Positions 18,375-26,996 of a DNA stretch of 64,000 nucleotides are shown here, in pieces; within the stretch, counting starts at the first letter, position 1, and the number at the start of each line of letters is the position of its first letter. Location: assembly GCF_000769405.2 (NCBI RefSeq), contig NZ_CP053440.1, forward strand, positions 124,001 through 188,000. Reading direction: 5' to 3'. The position numbers and the translations under genes were made by a program. The DNA comes from Rhizobium brockwellii. GTDB lineage: Bacteria > Pseudomonadota > Alphaproteobacteria > Rhizobiales > Rhizobiaceae. The notes under the pieces are model-generated. The model saw only the letters and a list, made by a program, of their open reading frames with translations, made no database searches and was not told the origin of the DNA.

Positions 18375-19293
18375 TTTTCCTGCCCCTCATTTCAAGGCGC
18401 CAGCGTTGCGTCGGATCGAGTGCGATCCGCAGCCAATTCGACAGTAGGTTCAGCGACAGCGTCGTCAGAATGATTGCAAGGCCGGGCCAGAAGGAAAGCC
18501 ACCAGGCATTGGTGAGATAGGGTCGTCCTTGAGCAACCATGAGACCCCAGGTGATCTCCGGCGCCTGAATGCCGATCCCGAGGAATGACAGGGAGGATTC
18601 CGCCAGCATGACGAAGGCGAAATCCAGCGTCGCGATGGTCACCAGCGTGGGGAAGATCACTGGCAGGATGTGATGGAAGACAATGCGTCGATACGATGCT
18701 CCCATGACCTTCGCCGCGTGCACGAACATCCGCTCGCGCACTTCCAGCACTTCGGCGCGCGTGGTGCGCAGATAGATGGGAATGCGGGTGATCGCCAAGA
18801 CGAGGATGATATTGGTGACCGAGGGCTCGAGCATGTAGAGCACGATCACCGCCAGAAGCAGCGACGGAAAGGACATGATGACGTCGCCGAGGCGCATGAT
18901 CCATTGAGCAGCAGAAGAGCGGCTGTAACCCGCGACCAGACCGAGCGCTGTACCGACAACGGATGATGCGAGCACGGCTGCCGCGGCAACCAGGATGGTG
19001 TTTTGCGCCGCCACGATAACGCGGGCAAGAAGCGGCCTGCCCAGCGCATCGGCGCCGAGGACATAAAGCAATCCGCGGGTGATATCGAAGGGCGGCGCGT
19101 TGCGGCCCCGCAGGTTCTGCTTAGTGGCGATGGCCTCCAGCAGGAACGGGCCAAACAGTGCACAAAGCAGAACGATCAAGAGGAACAGAGCCGCGAAAAA
19201 AGCGAGCTTGTCCGCCCACAGCATCGTCAGCCAGCGCCCGGTCGGACCGCTTGGTTTTTTCTCGGCGAGGATTTGTGTGTCGGCCATCGTCAT
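18367..19293 (-). CDS. Dipeptide-type ABC permease, DppC-like
   Basis: The 308-residue inner-membrane protein has an N-terminal helix (about 28-52), then the BPD_transp_1 domain with about five more helices. The EAA loop reads VHAAKVMGASYRRIVFHHILP (about 185-205). The segment ADALGRPLLARVI is the DppC/OppC hallmark before the core domain. The ATG at 19293 lies 3 bp after the stop of the DppB-like gene; a second start two codons in (MADTQ) is possible. It forms a heterodimeric channel with the DppB-like protein. Confidence 0.93.
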   Translation of the reverse strand: MTMADTQILAEKKPSGPTGRWLTMLWADKLAFFAALFLLIVLLCALFGPFLLEAIATKQNLRGRNAPPFDITRGLLYVLGADALGRPLLARVIVAAQNTILVAAAAVLASSVVGTALGLVAGYSRSSAAQWIMRLGDVIMSFPSLLLAVIVLYMLEPSVTNIILVLAITRIPIYLRTTRAEVLEVRERMFVHAAKVMGASYRRIVFHHILPVIFPTLVTIATLDFAFVMLAESSLSFLGIGIQAPEITWGLMVAQGRPYLTNAWWLSFWPGLAIILTTLSLNLLSNWLRIALDPTQRWRLEMRGRKNG

Positions 19294-19296
19294 CGC

Positions 19297-20211
19297 TCAA
19301 TACCGGATGCGCGGATCGAGCAGCGCATAGGCGATGTCGATCAACAGGTTCATGATGAAGATCGCCAGTGCCGAGACCATGATGACGGCCAGCACGACGG
19401 CGAAATCGCGAAGCAGGATGGAATCGATCATCAGCTTGCCGATTCCAGGAAAGCCAAACACCGTCTCGACGACGACGGCACCGTTCAAGATGGCGGCCGC
19501 CTGGTCGCCGATGACTGTGATCACCGGCAGCATGGCGTTGCGCAGTCCGTGAATGAAGATGATCGAGTTCGAGCGGACCCCTTTGGCGCGGGCAGTCTTC
19601 ACATAGGCGGAAGACAGAACGCTGATCATCGAGCCGCGGACCACCTGCAGGATCAGGCCGAAAGGCCGGATGAACAGCACGCTGACCGGCAGGACCCAGT
19701 GCCAGAAAGTTCCCGTTCCCGATGTCGGCAGGACATGCAGTTTAACGGCGAAAATGACGATCGCGACGATGGCCAGCCAGAAATCCGGCGCCGCAGCGCC
19801 GATCAGCGAGAAGAAAGTGGCAAGACGGTCGAAGACGCCGCCGACGCGAAAGGCTGCCAGAGAACCGATGATGATCGCGGCGACCGTGACCAGCGCCATG
19901 GTGATGGCAGCCAGCCAGAAGGTCCAGACGAAGGCCTCCAGCACGACATTCATGGCCGGACGGGCCTGTCGCAGTGACTGACCGAAATTGCCCTGGGCAA
20001 GATCCGAGACATAACGGCCGAACTGGATGATCAACGGATCGTTGAAACCGTTCATCTCTCGGAATTGCTGGCGCATTTCGGTGGTCGCATCGATCGGCAG
20101 ATAGAGGTCGGTCGGATCGCCCGTCAGCCGGGAGAGGAAGAACACGATGACGATAAGCACCACGAGCGATACGCCACTGGCGATCGCACGTTTGCCGATG
20201 AAACTCTTCAT
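19297..20211 (-). CDS. Dipeptide-type ABC permease, DppB-like
   Basis: The 304-residue protein starts MKSFIGKRAIASGVSLVVLIVIVFFLSRLTGDPTDLY, the usual first helix of DppB/OppB/GsiC permeases. It contains an EAA loop (YVKTARAKGVRSNSIIFIHGLRNAMLP) and the C-terminal segment INLLID-like region ending ALLDPRIRY. The ATG at 20211 is preceded by GGGAGGAG; the longer reading frame upstream lacks membrane-protein character. It is the first gene of the permease-permease-ATPase-dehydrogenase operon, with operator copy B about 110 bp upstream. Confidence 0.93.
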   Translation of the reverse strand: MKSFIGKRAIASGVSLVVLIVIVFFLSRLTGDPTDLYLPIDATTEMRQQFREMNGFNDPLIIQFGRYVSDLAQGNFGQSLRQARPAMNVVLEAFVWTFWLAAITMALVTVAAIIIGSLAAFRVGGVFDRLATFFSLIGAAAPDFWLAIVAIVIFAVKLHVLPTSGTGTFWHWVLPVSVLFIRPFGLILQVVRGSMISVLSSAYVKTARAKGVRSNSIIFIHGLRNAMLPVITVIGDQAAAILNGAVVVETVFGFPGIGKLMIDSILLRDFAVVLAVIMVSALAIFIMNLLIDIAYALLDPRIRY

Positions 20212-20322
20212 GCCACTCCTCCCGAGTGAAACCCATAGGGGTCGTGATCTCTCGTCTTCGTCGGTGCCGAAGCCGCCTGTTATACCCCTCGGCAATAGGC
20301 ACGGCTCCACAATCAGTCACTA

Positions 20323-20358
20323 CAACTGAAATATTAGTGCATCTAGAATTTTTGTGAA
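20323..20358 (-). promoter_or_regulatory. Promoter of the permease operon with GntR operator copy B
   Basis: The plus-strand sequence CAACTGAAATATTAGT (20323-20338) matches copies A and C. On the minus strand a possible -10 TAATAT (20331-20336) lies inside it, with TTCACA (20353-20358) 16 bp upstream as -35. Binding would block the promoter of the DppB-like gene. Confidence 0.6.
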
Positions 20359-20370
20359 CCCCAAAAATGA

Positions 20371-21246
20371 TCAGGGCTTATCAACCGGCGGCTTGCGTCG
20401 CCATGTCATGCCGCGGGTTCCGATGATGGCGGCGCCGATGATCACCGCCGCGCCGATCCACGTCTGTGCGGCCGGAACTTCCGCGAAAAATGAGAAGGCC
20501 ATGAGGGCCACGACGGGCAGTCGGAGAAAGTCGAGCGGTGCCAGAACGCTTGCGGTCGCCATGCCGAAGGCACGCGTGATCAGCGTCATGTTGAGTGCGC
20601 CGAGTGCTCCTTGGAGGGCAAGCAGTGCGAGTTGGCTCCAGCTCGGCATCGACCAGACCGGCAGCATGACGATCAGGCCAAGCGGTACCGTCGCTATCAG
20701 ATTCCATGCAACCAGCCGGTCGGCACTATCTCTCAATGCCATCCGCCGCAGCATCAATTGGCTGGCCGCCGTCAAAACCGCTCCTGCCAGCGCAAAAAGC
20801 AGCCATTGGTCGAAACCGGACGCTCCAGGGCGAATGATGATCATGACGCCGACAAAACCTGCGACAATGCCGCCCACGCTGGAGATGCCGACATGTTCCT
20901 TGAGCACCAGCCACGCACCGAGAACGAGAAACATCGGCATGGTGAAATTGATTGCCGTGGCATCGGCGAGTGGCGCGTGCGCAAAGGCGACGAACAATGC
21001 GACCAGTGAGGCAAGCTTCAGACCCGCGCGCACGACATGCAGAACACGATAGGGAGAGGCTTTCAGGTCGACCCGTGACACGATCCAGGGCGTGACGACA
21101 AGAAGTCCGAAAAACGCCCGGAAGAAGCCGATCATCAATGGATGCACCTCGCCGGCCAGCAAGCGTACGATGACTGCGTCGAGACTATTTAAAAAAGCGG
21201 CGGCCACCATCATGCATACGGCAAGGCCTGTTCGACCAGGCTGCAT
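20371..21246 (-). CDS. DMT-superfamily (EamA) permease
   Basis: The 291-residue protein has about ten hydrophobic helices in two repeated EamA domains (about 10-140 and 150-285). Typical features are FLNSLDAVIVRLLAGEVHPLMIGFFRAFFGLL near the start and LGALNMTLITRAFGMATASVLAPLDFLRLPVVAL in the second half. It probably exports or imports a small metabolite; the substrate cannot be deduced. The ATG at 21246 has AGGAG 8 nt upstream. It stands alone on the minus strand, with its stop about 30 bp from the permease-operon promoter, so read-through could reach that operon. Confidence 0.9.
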   Translation of the reverse strand: MQPGRTGLAVCMMVAAAFLNSLDAVIVRLLAGEVHPLMIGFFRAFFGLLVVTPWIVSRVDLKASPYRVLHVVRAGLKLASLVALFVAFAHAPLADATAINFTMPMFLVLGAWLVLKEHVGISSVGGIVAGFVGVMIIIRPGASGFDQWLLFALAGAVLTAASQLMLRRMALRDSADRLVAWNLIATVPLGLIVMLPVWSMPSWSQLALLALQGALGALNMTLITRAFGMATASVLAPLDFLRLPVVALMAFSFFAEVPAAQTWIGAAVIIGAAIIGTRGMTWRRKPPVDKP

Positions 21247-21517
21247 CACGCTTCTCCTGGTCGAACAAAGGTGAACCCTGCTATATCGGCTATTCGATAA
21301 AGCGCGTTGAACCGGCAATCCATTGGAAATAAAGCCTTCCTGGCGTGTCTGCTAATCTCCCGCGCCCACGGTTTTTGCCGCGGCGGAGACCACTCGTTCT
21401 CACCAGGGGCCGGCGGCATCCGCTATCCCCAGCGCGGACTAACGGCTTTATCTCAATCCATCGGCCGCCGTCCACACTAACACAGCACATTGCTTAGAGG
21501 GCCGCCCTCACCTCCCG

Positions 21518-21799
21518 CTAGTGGACCACTCCGTTCGTTTTCGCCCGGTTCGAGAACTGGTGAACGAGCATGATGCCCTGCTCGAGGAGCAACTCGGCCG
21601 CCTGCAGATCGCGCGGCGTGAGATCGCCGGATAGTCCGCGAATCGTATTCGCGACGCAGATGGAGTTGGCGACGAAGCGGGCGTCGCCCTCACCTTCTGC
21701 CTCCTCGGCCGTTGCTTCCAAGGCGTCGGCGACGGTGTCGAGCAAGCTCGAGCGTTCGACAAGCGTCATGTCGTTCAGGGTTTTGGAAATGCCGTTCAT
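21518..21799 (-). CDS. Small hypothetical protein, predicted helical
   Basis: The 93-residue acidic protein (MNGISKTLNDMTLVERSSLLDTV...) is rich in alanine and glutamate and looks all-helical, without a signal peptide or membrane segment. I do not recognise a family. The ATG at 21799 is preceded by GAGGAGACAATC, a strong ribosome site; the same frame is open back to the NUDIX stop codon, so a longer form from a TTG at 21952 is conceivable but lacks a clear ribosome site. It lies downstream of the NUDIX gene on the same strand. Confidence 0.75.
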   Translation of the reverse strand: MNGISKTLNDMTLVERSSLLDTVADALEATAEEAEGEGDARFVANSICVANTIRGLSGDLTPRDLQAAELLLEQGIMLVHQFSNRAKTNGVVH

Positions 21800-21952
21800 G
21801 ATTGTCTCCTCGCGCGTGCCCAAGGCGGATCGCAGCTCCAATTTCTCGATTTCAGTCACATGGCGGTGATTGTCAGATAGGATGGTTGTCTTCAGAAGCA
21901 ACTCATGGCTGCCGCGCACCTTACGCATGAGTGCAGCGAGATGACGGCTCAA

Positions 21953-22435
21953 TCAAAAACTTCGAGCCGATCGTTCCAGATGTGTCAGGAGGCCGGGAAG
22001 CATTGATCGCTGCCCTTTCACGAGCTTTATGGCTGCGTCGGACAGGGAAAACCACCCCGCGCGATCGACCTCCGGAAAGCTCTTTACCCGGCCTGACCGC
22101 GGTGGCCATTCCATTTGAAATTCGGAACTCTGTGTCGAATTCACGTCCAGTACCGGATCGGCTTCGATCGACCACGCGATAACTATCTTTCCGCCAGGTT
22201 GTCGATATTCGCCCAACGGTGTGAACCTGCCATCGATTGCTACACCCAGCTCTTCGGCAGTCTCCCTTATTGCCGCCGCGAGCTCGTCTTCTCCAGGCTC
22301 GACCAGCCCCTTCGGGATCGACCACGCAGCCTCGTCTTTCCTGGCCCAGAAAGGACCGCCCGGATGGACGAGAAGGACTTCGATGTCTCTGGAAATGCGC
22401 CGGTATATCAGAAGTCCGGCGCTACGGATGACCAT
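21953..22435 (-). CDS. NUDIX hydrolase
   Basis: The 160-residue protein carries a complete Nudix box, GLVEPGEDELAAAIRETAEELGV (about 44-66), including the REtxEEl core that binds the metal. It begins MVIRSAGLLIYRRISRDIEVLLVHPGGPFW, as in small NTP or diadenosine polyphosphate hydrolases. The substrate is unknown; housecleaning of damaged nucleotides or cleavage of dinucleoside polyphosphates are typical roles. The start has AAGG a few bases upstream. It lies 24 bp downstream of a cysteine-rich microprotein and upstream of the 93-residue protein, so the three may form one transcript. Confidence 0.92.
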   Translation of the reverse strand: MVIRSAGLLIYRRISRDIEVLLVHPGGPFWARKDEAAWSIPKGLVEPGEDELAAAIRETAEELGVAIDGRFTPLGEYRQPGGKIVIAWSIEADPVLDVNSTQSSEFQMEWPPRSGRVKSFPEVDRAGWFSLSDAAIKLVKGQRSMLPGLLTHLERSARSF

Positions 22436-22459
22436 CGCCTTGTGCCCTTCTTGTGTCGA

Positions 22460-22627
22460 TCACGAGGCTAGGCATTCCTCACAGATGCCGCAGCCGTCAT
22501 CGTCCATCCACCGACACCGGCGCTTGCAGCAAAGGCAAGCAGCACTTTCTGGTTGTTCTTTTGTGTCTTCCGGAGGAATGATCTCGATCGTCGTGTCGAA
22601 TAGAGTTTCAGCCACAAGCTCCGCCAT
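22460..22627 (-). CDS. Cysteine-rich microprotein, 55 residues
   Basis: This short frame encodes an acidic N-terminal half (MAELVAETLFDTTIEIIPPE) and a C-terminal half with seven cysteines at 31, 33, 34, 38, 46, 49 and 52. The pattern CLCCKRRC-x7-CGICEEC suggests a small zinc or metal-binding knuckle. The ATG is preceded by GGAG at 7-nt spacing and the stop lies 24 bp before the NUDIX start, consistent with an operon. No homologue is recalled. The even distribution of charged and cysteine residues, plus the ribosome site, argue it is real. Confidence 0.65.
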   Translation of the reverse strand: MAELVAETLFDTTIEIIPPEDTKEQPESAACLCCKRRCRWMDDDGCGICEECLAS

Positions 22628-22862
22628 CTCGTTGCTCCATTAGTCTGTTCTAAATAAGATAGGAACGGCGATCGATACCGGCAAGCTCTCGACGACATCA
22701 GGCGGTTCAATGAAAGGGTCAACTTCGACGCCGGTCAGAGCGGCAAATGGCATACCGAACCACATTCGGCGATCTCAACATCGAACGCTGGGCCTTCTTA
22801 CGACAAGTGGTATAGTTAAATTTCGGTCGTCCACCTCGGCGATACGACAAAGGAATTATTCC

Positions 22863-23543
22863 ATGGGAGACCAGAAACGCCCGCTGCAACCAGGAGAAAC
22901 CGCCCCCGCCTTTGCACTCGCCACGGCCAACTTCGACGGAATCGTCTCTTTCGCCGACTTGAGCGGTCGCCCGTTCGTGATCGGGTTCTTTCGCGGGCTG
23001 CACTGCCCGTTCTGCCGACGCCAGCTAGAACAGCTTGCCGGCGTACAGCCGACCCTGCGCGCCGCCGGTGTGGAGACCGTGGCCGTTATCAACACGCCGG
23101 TGGAACGTGCCCGCCTGTATTTCCGCCACCGGCCGACGCCAATAACACTTCTGTGTGACCCGGACTGCCGCACGCATCGAGCCTACGGTGTGCCGCATGT
23201 CGAGTTCCTGCCGGAAGGGAGCTGCGAGCAGCCCGAATGGCCCTATGGCGCAACGATGGCGCAGTTCCAGGCGGCACGCATCAACCCCACGGACGAGTTG
23301 CCGAAACCTCTGCACCCGATGGAAGCCAACACCGTACTCAACGCCAAGGACCGGTTTGAGCTTGACGAAGCCGACCATGCGATCTTCGCGAACCACGCTA
23401 CCCAACTCGTCGGTCACTTCCTGGTCAATGCGAACGGCACCATCGGCTGGGCACAAATCGAGGCGCTCGACGGACCGAACAGCCTCTCCATCTTCCCGAC
23501 CGCGGCGGAGATCATTGCCGCCGCTGGCAGCCTTGAACGCTGA
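22863..23543 (+). CDS. Peroxiredoxin-like protein (AhpC/TSA, thioredoxin fold)
   Basis: The 226-residue protein has a thioredoxin-like redoxin domain (about 8-160) with GETAPAFALATANFDGIVSFADLSGRPFVIGFFRG and the redox motif HCPFCRRQL (cysteines 48 and 51, CxxC). A second conserved block (LLCDPDCRTHRAYGVP) follows. It probably reduces peroxides or acts as a thiol-disulfide reductase in the cytoplasm; no signal peptide is seen. The start at 22863 is preceded by AAAGGAATT, and the upstream frame is not protein-like. It is monocistronic and converges with the ABC ATPase gene at 23599. Confidence 0.85.
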   Translation: MGDQKRPLQPGETAPAFALATANFDGIVSFADLSGRPFVIGFFRGLHCPFCRRQLEQLAGVQPTLRAAGVETVAVINTPVERARLYFRHRPTPITLLCDPDCRTHRAYGVPHVEFLPEGSCEQPEWPYGATMAQFQAARINPTDELPKPLHPMEANTVLNAKDRFELDEADHAIFANHATQLVGHFLVNANGTIGWAQIEALDGPNSLSIFPTAAEIIAAAGSLER

Positions 23544-23598
23544 CCTGCAGCGAACCCGTCGGCATGTTACGTTCCCCCGGTCCGGAAAAATTATCACG

Positions 23599-24669
23599 TT
23601 AGACGGACCTCAACCGCTTTTCGGTTTTTGCGTCGAACAGATGCAGTTTGCTAAGGTCTGGGGCAACGACGATCTGATCGCCGGCGCGCAGATCAAGGCG
23701 TTCTCTTACGGTCGCAACGAGGTGATCGGCGCCAAACTTCGTGGTTATCTGGACCTCAGCACCGGTAGGCTCAACGAGAACGACCTCAGCGGCAACAGCA
23801 CCGTGTCCGATTGTGAGATGTTCGGGGCGAATGCCGTAGATAAGCTGCGCCCCGCGTTCCAATGACGCTGCTTCCGGCAGCGGCAACCTACCTCCGCCAT
23901 CCACGATCAACTCCAGCGGCCCCGAAGTACTGACCTGGCCTCGAATAAGGTTCATCGCCGGCGAACCGATGAAGCCCGCCACGAAAAGGTTTGCCGGCCG
24001 GTCGTAGAGATCGAGCGGCGAGCCTATCTGCTCGACGAAGCCGTCCCGCATCACAACAATCCGATCAGCCATCGTCATCGCCTCGATCTGGTCGTGGGTG
24101 ACGTAAATGGTCGTTGTCTTCAGTCGCTGATGCAGTTGCTTGATTTCCGAACGCATCTGCACCCGCAGCTTTGCGTCGAGGTTCGACAATGGTTCGTCAA
24201 ACAGGAAGACCTGCGGATTTCTGACGATCGCACGGCCCATCGCCACACGTTGGCGTTGGCCACCCGACAGATTTTTCGGATATCTGTCGAGCAGATGCTC
24301 GAGCCCGAGAATTTCAGCGGCCTCCCGAACACGTTGCCTGGTCTGTTCCTTGGGTGCTTTCGCCAGCTTCAGCGAAAAACCCATATTCGCCTCGACGGTC
24401 AGATGGGGGTAGAGCGCATAGGACTGGAAAACCATCGCGATATCGCGTTCTTTTGGCGCGACATTGTTCACGACCTTGCTGCCGATCGATATCCGGCCGG
24501 CTGAAATCTCTTCGAGGCCGGCGATCATCCGCAACAATGTCGACTTCCCGCACCCGGACGGACCGACCAGGATTACGAATTCGCCGTCTTGGATATCAAT
24601 GTCCACCCCATGCAGAACTTCGAAGTGACCGTAGCTCTTGCGGGCATTCGCCACACTTACTGACGCCAT
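23599..24669 (-). CDS. Carbohydrate ABC transporter ATPase (MalK/UgpC type)
   Basis: The 356-residue protein has Walker A GPSGCGKST, the Q-loop FQSYALYPHLTV, the signature LSGGQRQRVAMGRA and Walker B VFLFDEPLSNLDAKLR. A C-terminal TOBE/OB regulatory domain follows (about 240-350; YGIRPEHL). It energises the sugar importer encoded upstream. The ATG at 24669 is preceded by GGAG. It is the last gene of the long minus-strand operon starting with deoR at 31806, separated from the GatZ-like gene by 67 bp. Confidence 0.94.
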   Translation of the reverse strand: MASVSVANARKSYGHFEVLHGVDIDIQDGEFVILVGPSGCGKSTLLRMIAGLEEISAGRISIGSKVVNNVAPKERDIAMVFQSYALYPHLTVEANMGFSLKLAKAPKEQTRQRVREAAEILGLEHLLDRYPKNLSGGQRQRVAMGRAIVRNPQVFLFDEPLSNLDAKLRVQMRSEIKQLHQRLKTTTIYVTHDQIEAMTMADRIVVMRDGFVEQIGSPLDLYDRPANLFVAGFIGSPAMNLIRGQVSTSGPLELIVDGGGRLPLPEAASLERGAQLIYGIRPEHLTIGHGAVAAEVVLVEPTGAEVQITTKFGADHLVATVRERLDLRAGDQIVVAPDLSKLHLFDAKTEKRLRSV

Positions 24670-24736
24670 AATTTTCTCCGGCTGAATGTTGATATCTTCG
24701 GGACGCAGCCGCTCGTCTGACACGGCTGTCGATTGC

Positions 24737-26035
24737 TCATCGGCTTGCCGTGGCGGCTGAATAAGGCGCCAATACCGCGTCGATCGCAGCAAGGCAGAGC
24801 TCGCGGGCCTTCGGAGCGACCCGCTTTGACACCACGTCAGAATAGAGTCGGCCGAGATATTGGCTGATCAGAGTTTCGGGAATTTCATCAGGAAGCCGGC
24901 TGAACAATTCGCCGACTGCGGCGGATGCTCGAGGATCCGGCCAGTAATAGCGAATTCGATCGCTATAGCTGAAATGCCGTTGCAGTCGCTCCGCATCGGG
25001 ACTGCCGCCATAGTGGCCCGCCCAGCTTGCCGGTTGCTCAACCATGATTTTTTCCATGGTCGTCACCAGTCCGGTTCGTGGCGTCTTCCCTGCAAGTACA
25101 TCAGCGATCGTATCGAGACCGTACAGCGCTTCGCGCAGCGCGAAAGTCAGCCCTGGTCCGACCTTGAGGATTGCAAAGCCGCCGTCAACGAGAGCAGACA
25201 AGGCTTCGGCCGGTTGGTAGTCGGTGGAATGTGCTTCGAAAACCAAGCCGGGCATGTCGTCCAGCGAACCAATGAGGCTCTTGGCCCGTTCAGGCTTGTA
25301 GAGCGCCACGTCCGTGTTGCCAAATTCCACGCCCGGCTGAACCACGATCCCAATGACCCGCTCCATTGCCGACGCCAAACCTGCTTCGGCAAACGACGCC
25401 CGGTGAACCGCCAGGGTTTTCATCGCCGCATCGGCCCGCGTAATTTCGATGTCTTCGAGTGCGTGCGTTGCGCCACCTGGAGGCGGCACCTCAGTTCCGA
25501 TGATATAGACCGGCGGACGGCGGCCTGAACGAAGAGCGGCCTCTTCCGCGGCCTTTGCCAATCGAGCGGCCCGCGCCGCGGTCAATTCGTCATCGAGCGC
25601 CGCCGGTTCACCGGCACAGCCCATCGACGTGTCCAGGTGAATCTTTTCGAACCCTGCCTCGACATAGGCCGTCACCATAGCCGCAGCGCGCAGCATTGCC
25701 TCCTCGGCCGCCAACGTCCTCCATGGGTTGGGGCCGAGATGATCGCCTCCCAGAATGATGCGTTCGGCTGGAAAATCAGTCGCTGCGGCGACGTTCTCGA
25801 TGAACCGGCGAAAGTCCACAGGCGTCATCGCGGTATAGCCGCCTTCCTGATTGACCTGATTGCAGGTGGCTTCGATGAGGACCGCCCGGTGCTCCATGCC
25901 GGCACGCCGAAGGGCTGCCTCGATGACCAGCGGATGAGCCGAGCAGACCGAAGTGACGCCATGTGGAAAAGGCAGGTTTCGGACGCCGAAAAGCTTTCGC
26001 AGCGCGATCTGCCGGTTCTCTTCGATCCTCGTCAT
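24737..26035 (-). CDS. GatZ/KbaZ-like protein (tagatose-6-phosphate 4-epimerase or aldolase subunit)
   Basis: The 432-residue protein has the family blocks HGVTSVCSAHPLVIEAAL, LIEATCNQVNQEGGYTAMTP, LGGDHLGPNPW, KIHLDTSMGCAG and VFEAHSTDYQ. In E. coli GatZ/KbaZ accompany a catalytic tagatose-bisphosphate aldolase subunit. Some COG4573 members from Agrobacterium have been described as stand-alone tagatose-6-phosphate 4-epimerases. No catalytic GatY/KbaY partner is present in this window, which favours the epimerase role, giving fructose 6-phosphate. Its ATG overlaps the SIS-protein stop codon by 4 bp. Confidence 0.88.
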   Translation of the reverse strand: MTRIEENRQIALRKLFGVRNLPFPHGVTSVCSAHPLVIEAALRRAGMEHRAVLIEATCNQVNQEGGYTAMTPVDFRRFIENVAAATDFPAERIILGGDHLGPNPWRTLAAEEAMLRAAAMVTAYVEAGFEKIHLDTSMGCAGEPAALDDELTAARAARLAKAAEEAALRSGRRPPVYIIGTEVPPPGGATHALEDIEITRADAAMKTLAVHRASFAEAGLASAMERVIGIVVQPGVEFGNTDVALYKPERAKSLIGSLDDMPGLVFEAHSTDYQPAEALSALVDGGFAILKVGPGLTFALREALYGLDTIADVLAGKTPRTGLVTTMEKIMVEQPASWAGHYGGSPDAERLQRHFSYSDRIRYYWPDPRASAAVGELFSRLPDEIPETLISQYLGRLYSDVVSKRVAPKARELCLAAIDAVLAPYSAATASR

Positions 26036-26985
26036 GCGAGCGTCACGACTTTCGTCAGGTGACGGGGAGAGACCGTATCGATTTTCCGAGCCTGCGCGGC
26101 CCGTTCGCCGAGGACCTGCAGCGCCGGAAGGACAACGAGACCCGCAAGCGACAGATCGACATCAACGGCGAGTTCCAGATCGCCTGGACCACCTATACCG
26201 ATGACGACCGCGCCTTTTTCTCTCAGTTCTCCCGCCAGTTTCGTTTCCGCCTCCCTCTGGTCGGAGCTGTACAGCATGACCGCAACCGTCTTGCCGTCGA
26301 CGAGGCTGATCGGCCCATGCCGGTATTCCAGCGGATGGAAGGCCTGGGTCATGATCTGGCTCATTTCCATGAGCTTGAGCGCTCCTTCCAGGGCAACGCC
26401 GAAGAGGGGGCCCCCACCGAGAAAGACGAAGTGCGACCGGTCGGCGATAATTCCAGGAAGCGCGGCATCGAGAGCGCTCGCAAGCTGGCGGGCCGAATTC
26501 ACGACAGAGGCAGGAACCTTCTGCCCGATCATCTGCAAACCGAGAAGGACCATGAGGCTCGCCGATACCGTCATGACGATCCCTTCGTCCGGATGGGTTT
26601 CGGCCGCGATCATCCGATCGCAATTTTTCGCCAGAGAGCTTTCCGGTTCGACGGTTATCGCCGTCACGAAGGCGCCGGCGGCCCGGCTTGCCTTTGCCGC
26701 GGCGACCGTTTCTGTCGTCTCGCCGCTGCGGGAAAGCGCGACGACGTGCGTGTTGCGCCACTCCGGCCAGAAAGCCGACGGCCGGTTTTGCCATTCGGCG
26801 CCGGGCACCGCGATTGCCCTTCGTCCGGCCATATTGGCATAGGCTGCCAGCGAAAGTGCAAGATTGAAAGACGTGCCGCAGCCGACGAAGACGAGGAGCT
26901 CCGCCCTATCGATAGCTGAATTCGAGCCGATCGCCTTCTCCCAGTAGGGAAATTGCTCGAAAATGACTTTTTCGGTCGTGTTCAT
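26032..26985 (-). CDS. SIS-domain sugar-phosphate isomerase/deaminase (AgaS-like role)
   Basis: The 317-residue protein has two SIS domains, the first with VFVGCGTSFNLALSLA and VALSRSGETTETVAA (sugar-phosphate-binding serines), the second with FLGGGPLFGVALEGALKLMEMS and HPLEYRHGPISLVDG. It resembles the isomerase half of GlmS without the glutaminase domain. Such proteins deaminate or isomerise amino-sugar phosphates. With the adjacent kinase and GatZ-like protein, conversion of galactosamine 6-phosphate to tagatose 6-phosphate and ammonia is the natural guess. The ATG at 26985 has GGAG upstream. The gene starts 11 bp after the permease stop. Confidence 0.87.
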   Translation of the reverse strand: MNTTEKVIFEQFPYWEKAIGSNSAIDRAELLVFVGCGTSFNLALSLAAYANMAGRRAIAVPGAEWQNRPSAFWPEWRNTHVVALSRSGETTETVAAAKASRAAGAFVTAITVEPESSLAKNCDRMIAAETHPDEGIVMTVSASLMVLLGLQMIGQKVPASVVNSARQLASALDAALPGIIADRSHFVFLGGGPLFGVALEGALKLMEMSQIMTQAFHPLEYRHGPISLVDGKTVAVMLYSSDQREAETKLAGELREKGAVVIGIGGPGDLELAVDVDLSLAGLVVLPALQVLGERAAQARKIDTVSPRHLTKVVTLA

Positions 26986-26996
26986 GAAGTCTCCGA

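Noticed and set aside
21247..21517. Possible gene in the 271-bp gap between the DMT permease and the 93-residue protein
   Set aside because: A 66-codon minus frame exists but has no ribosome site and an arginine- and glycine-rich sequence like a shadow. No repeat or hairpin is convincing.
23544..23598. Terminator between the convergent peroxiredoxin and ATPase genes
   Set aside because: CCGG-TCCGG is too short for a stable stem and there is no T-run on either side.
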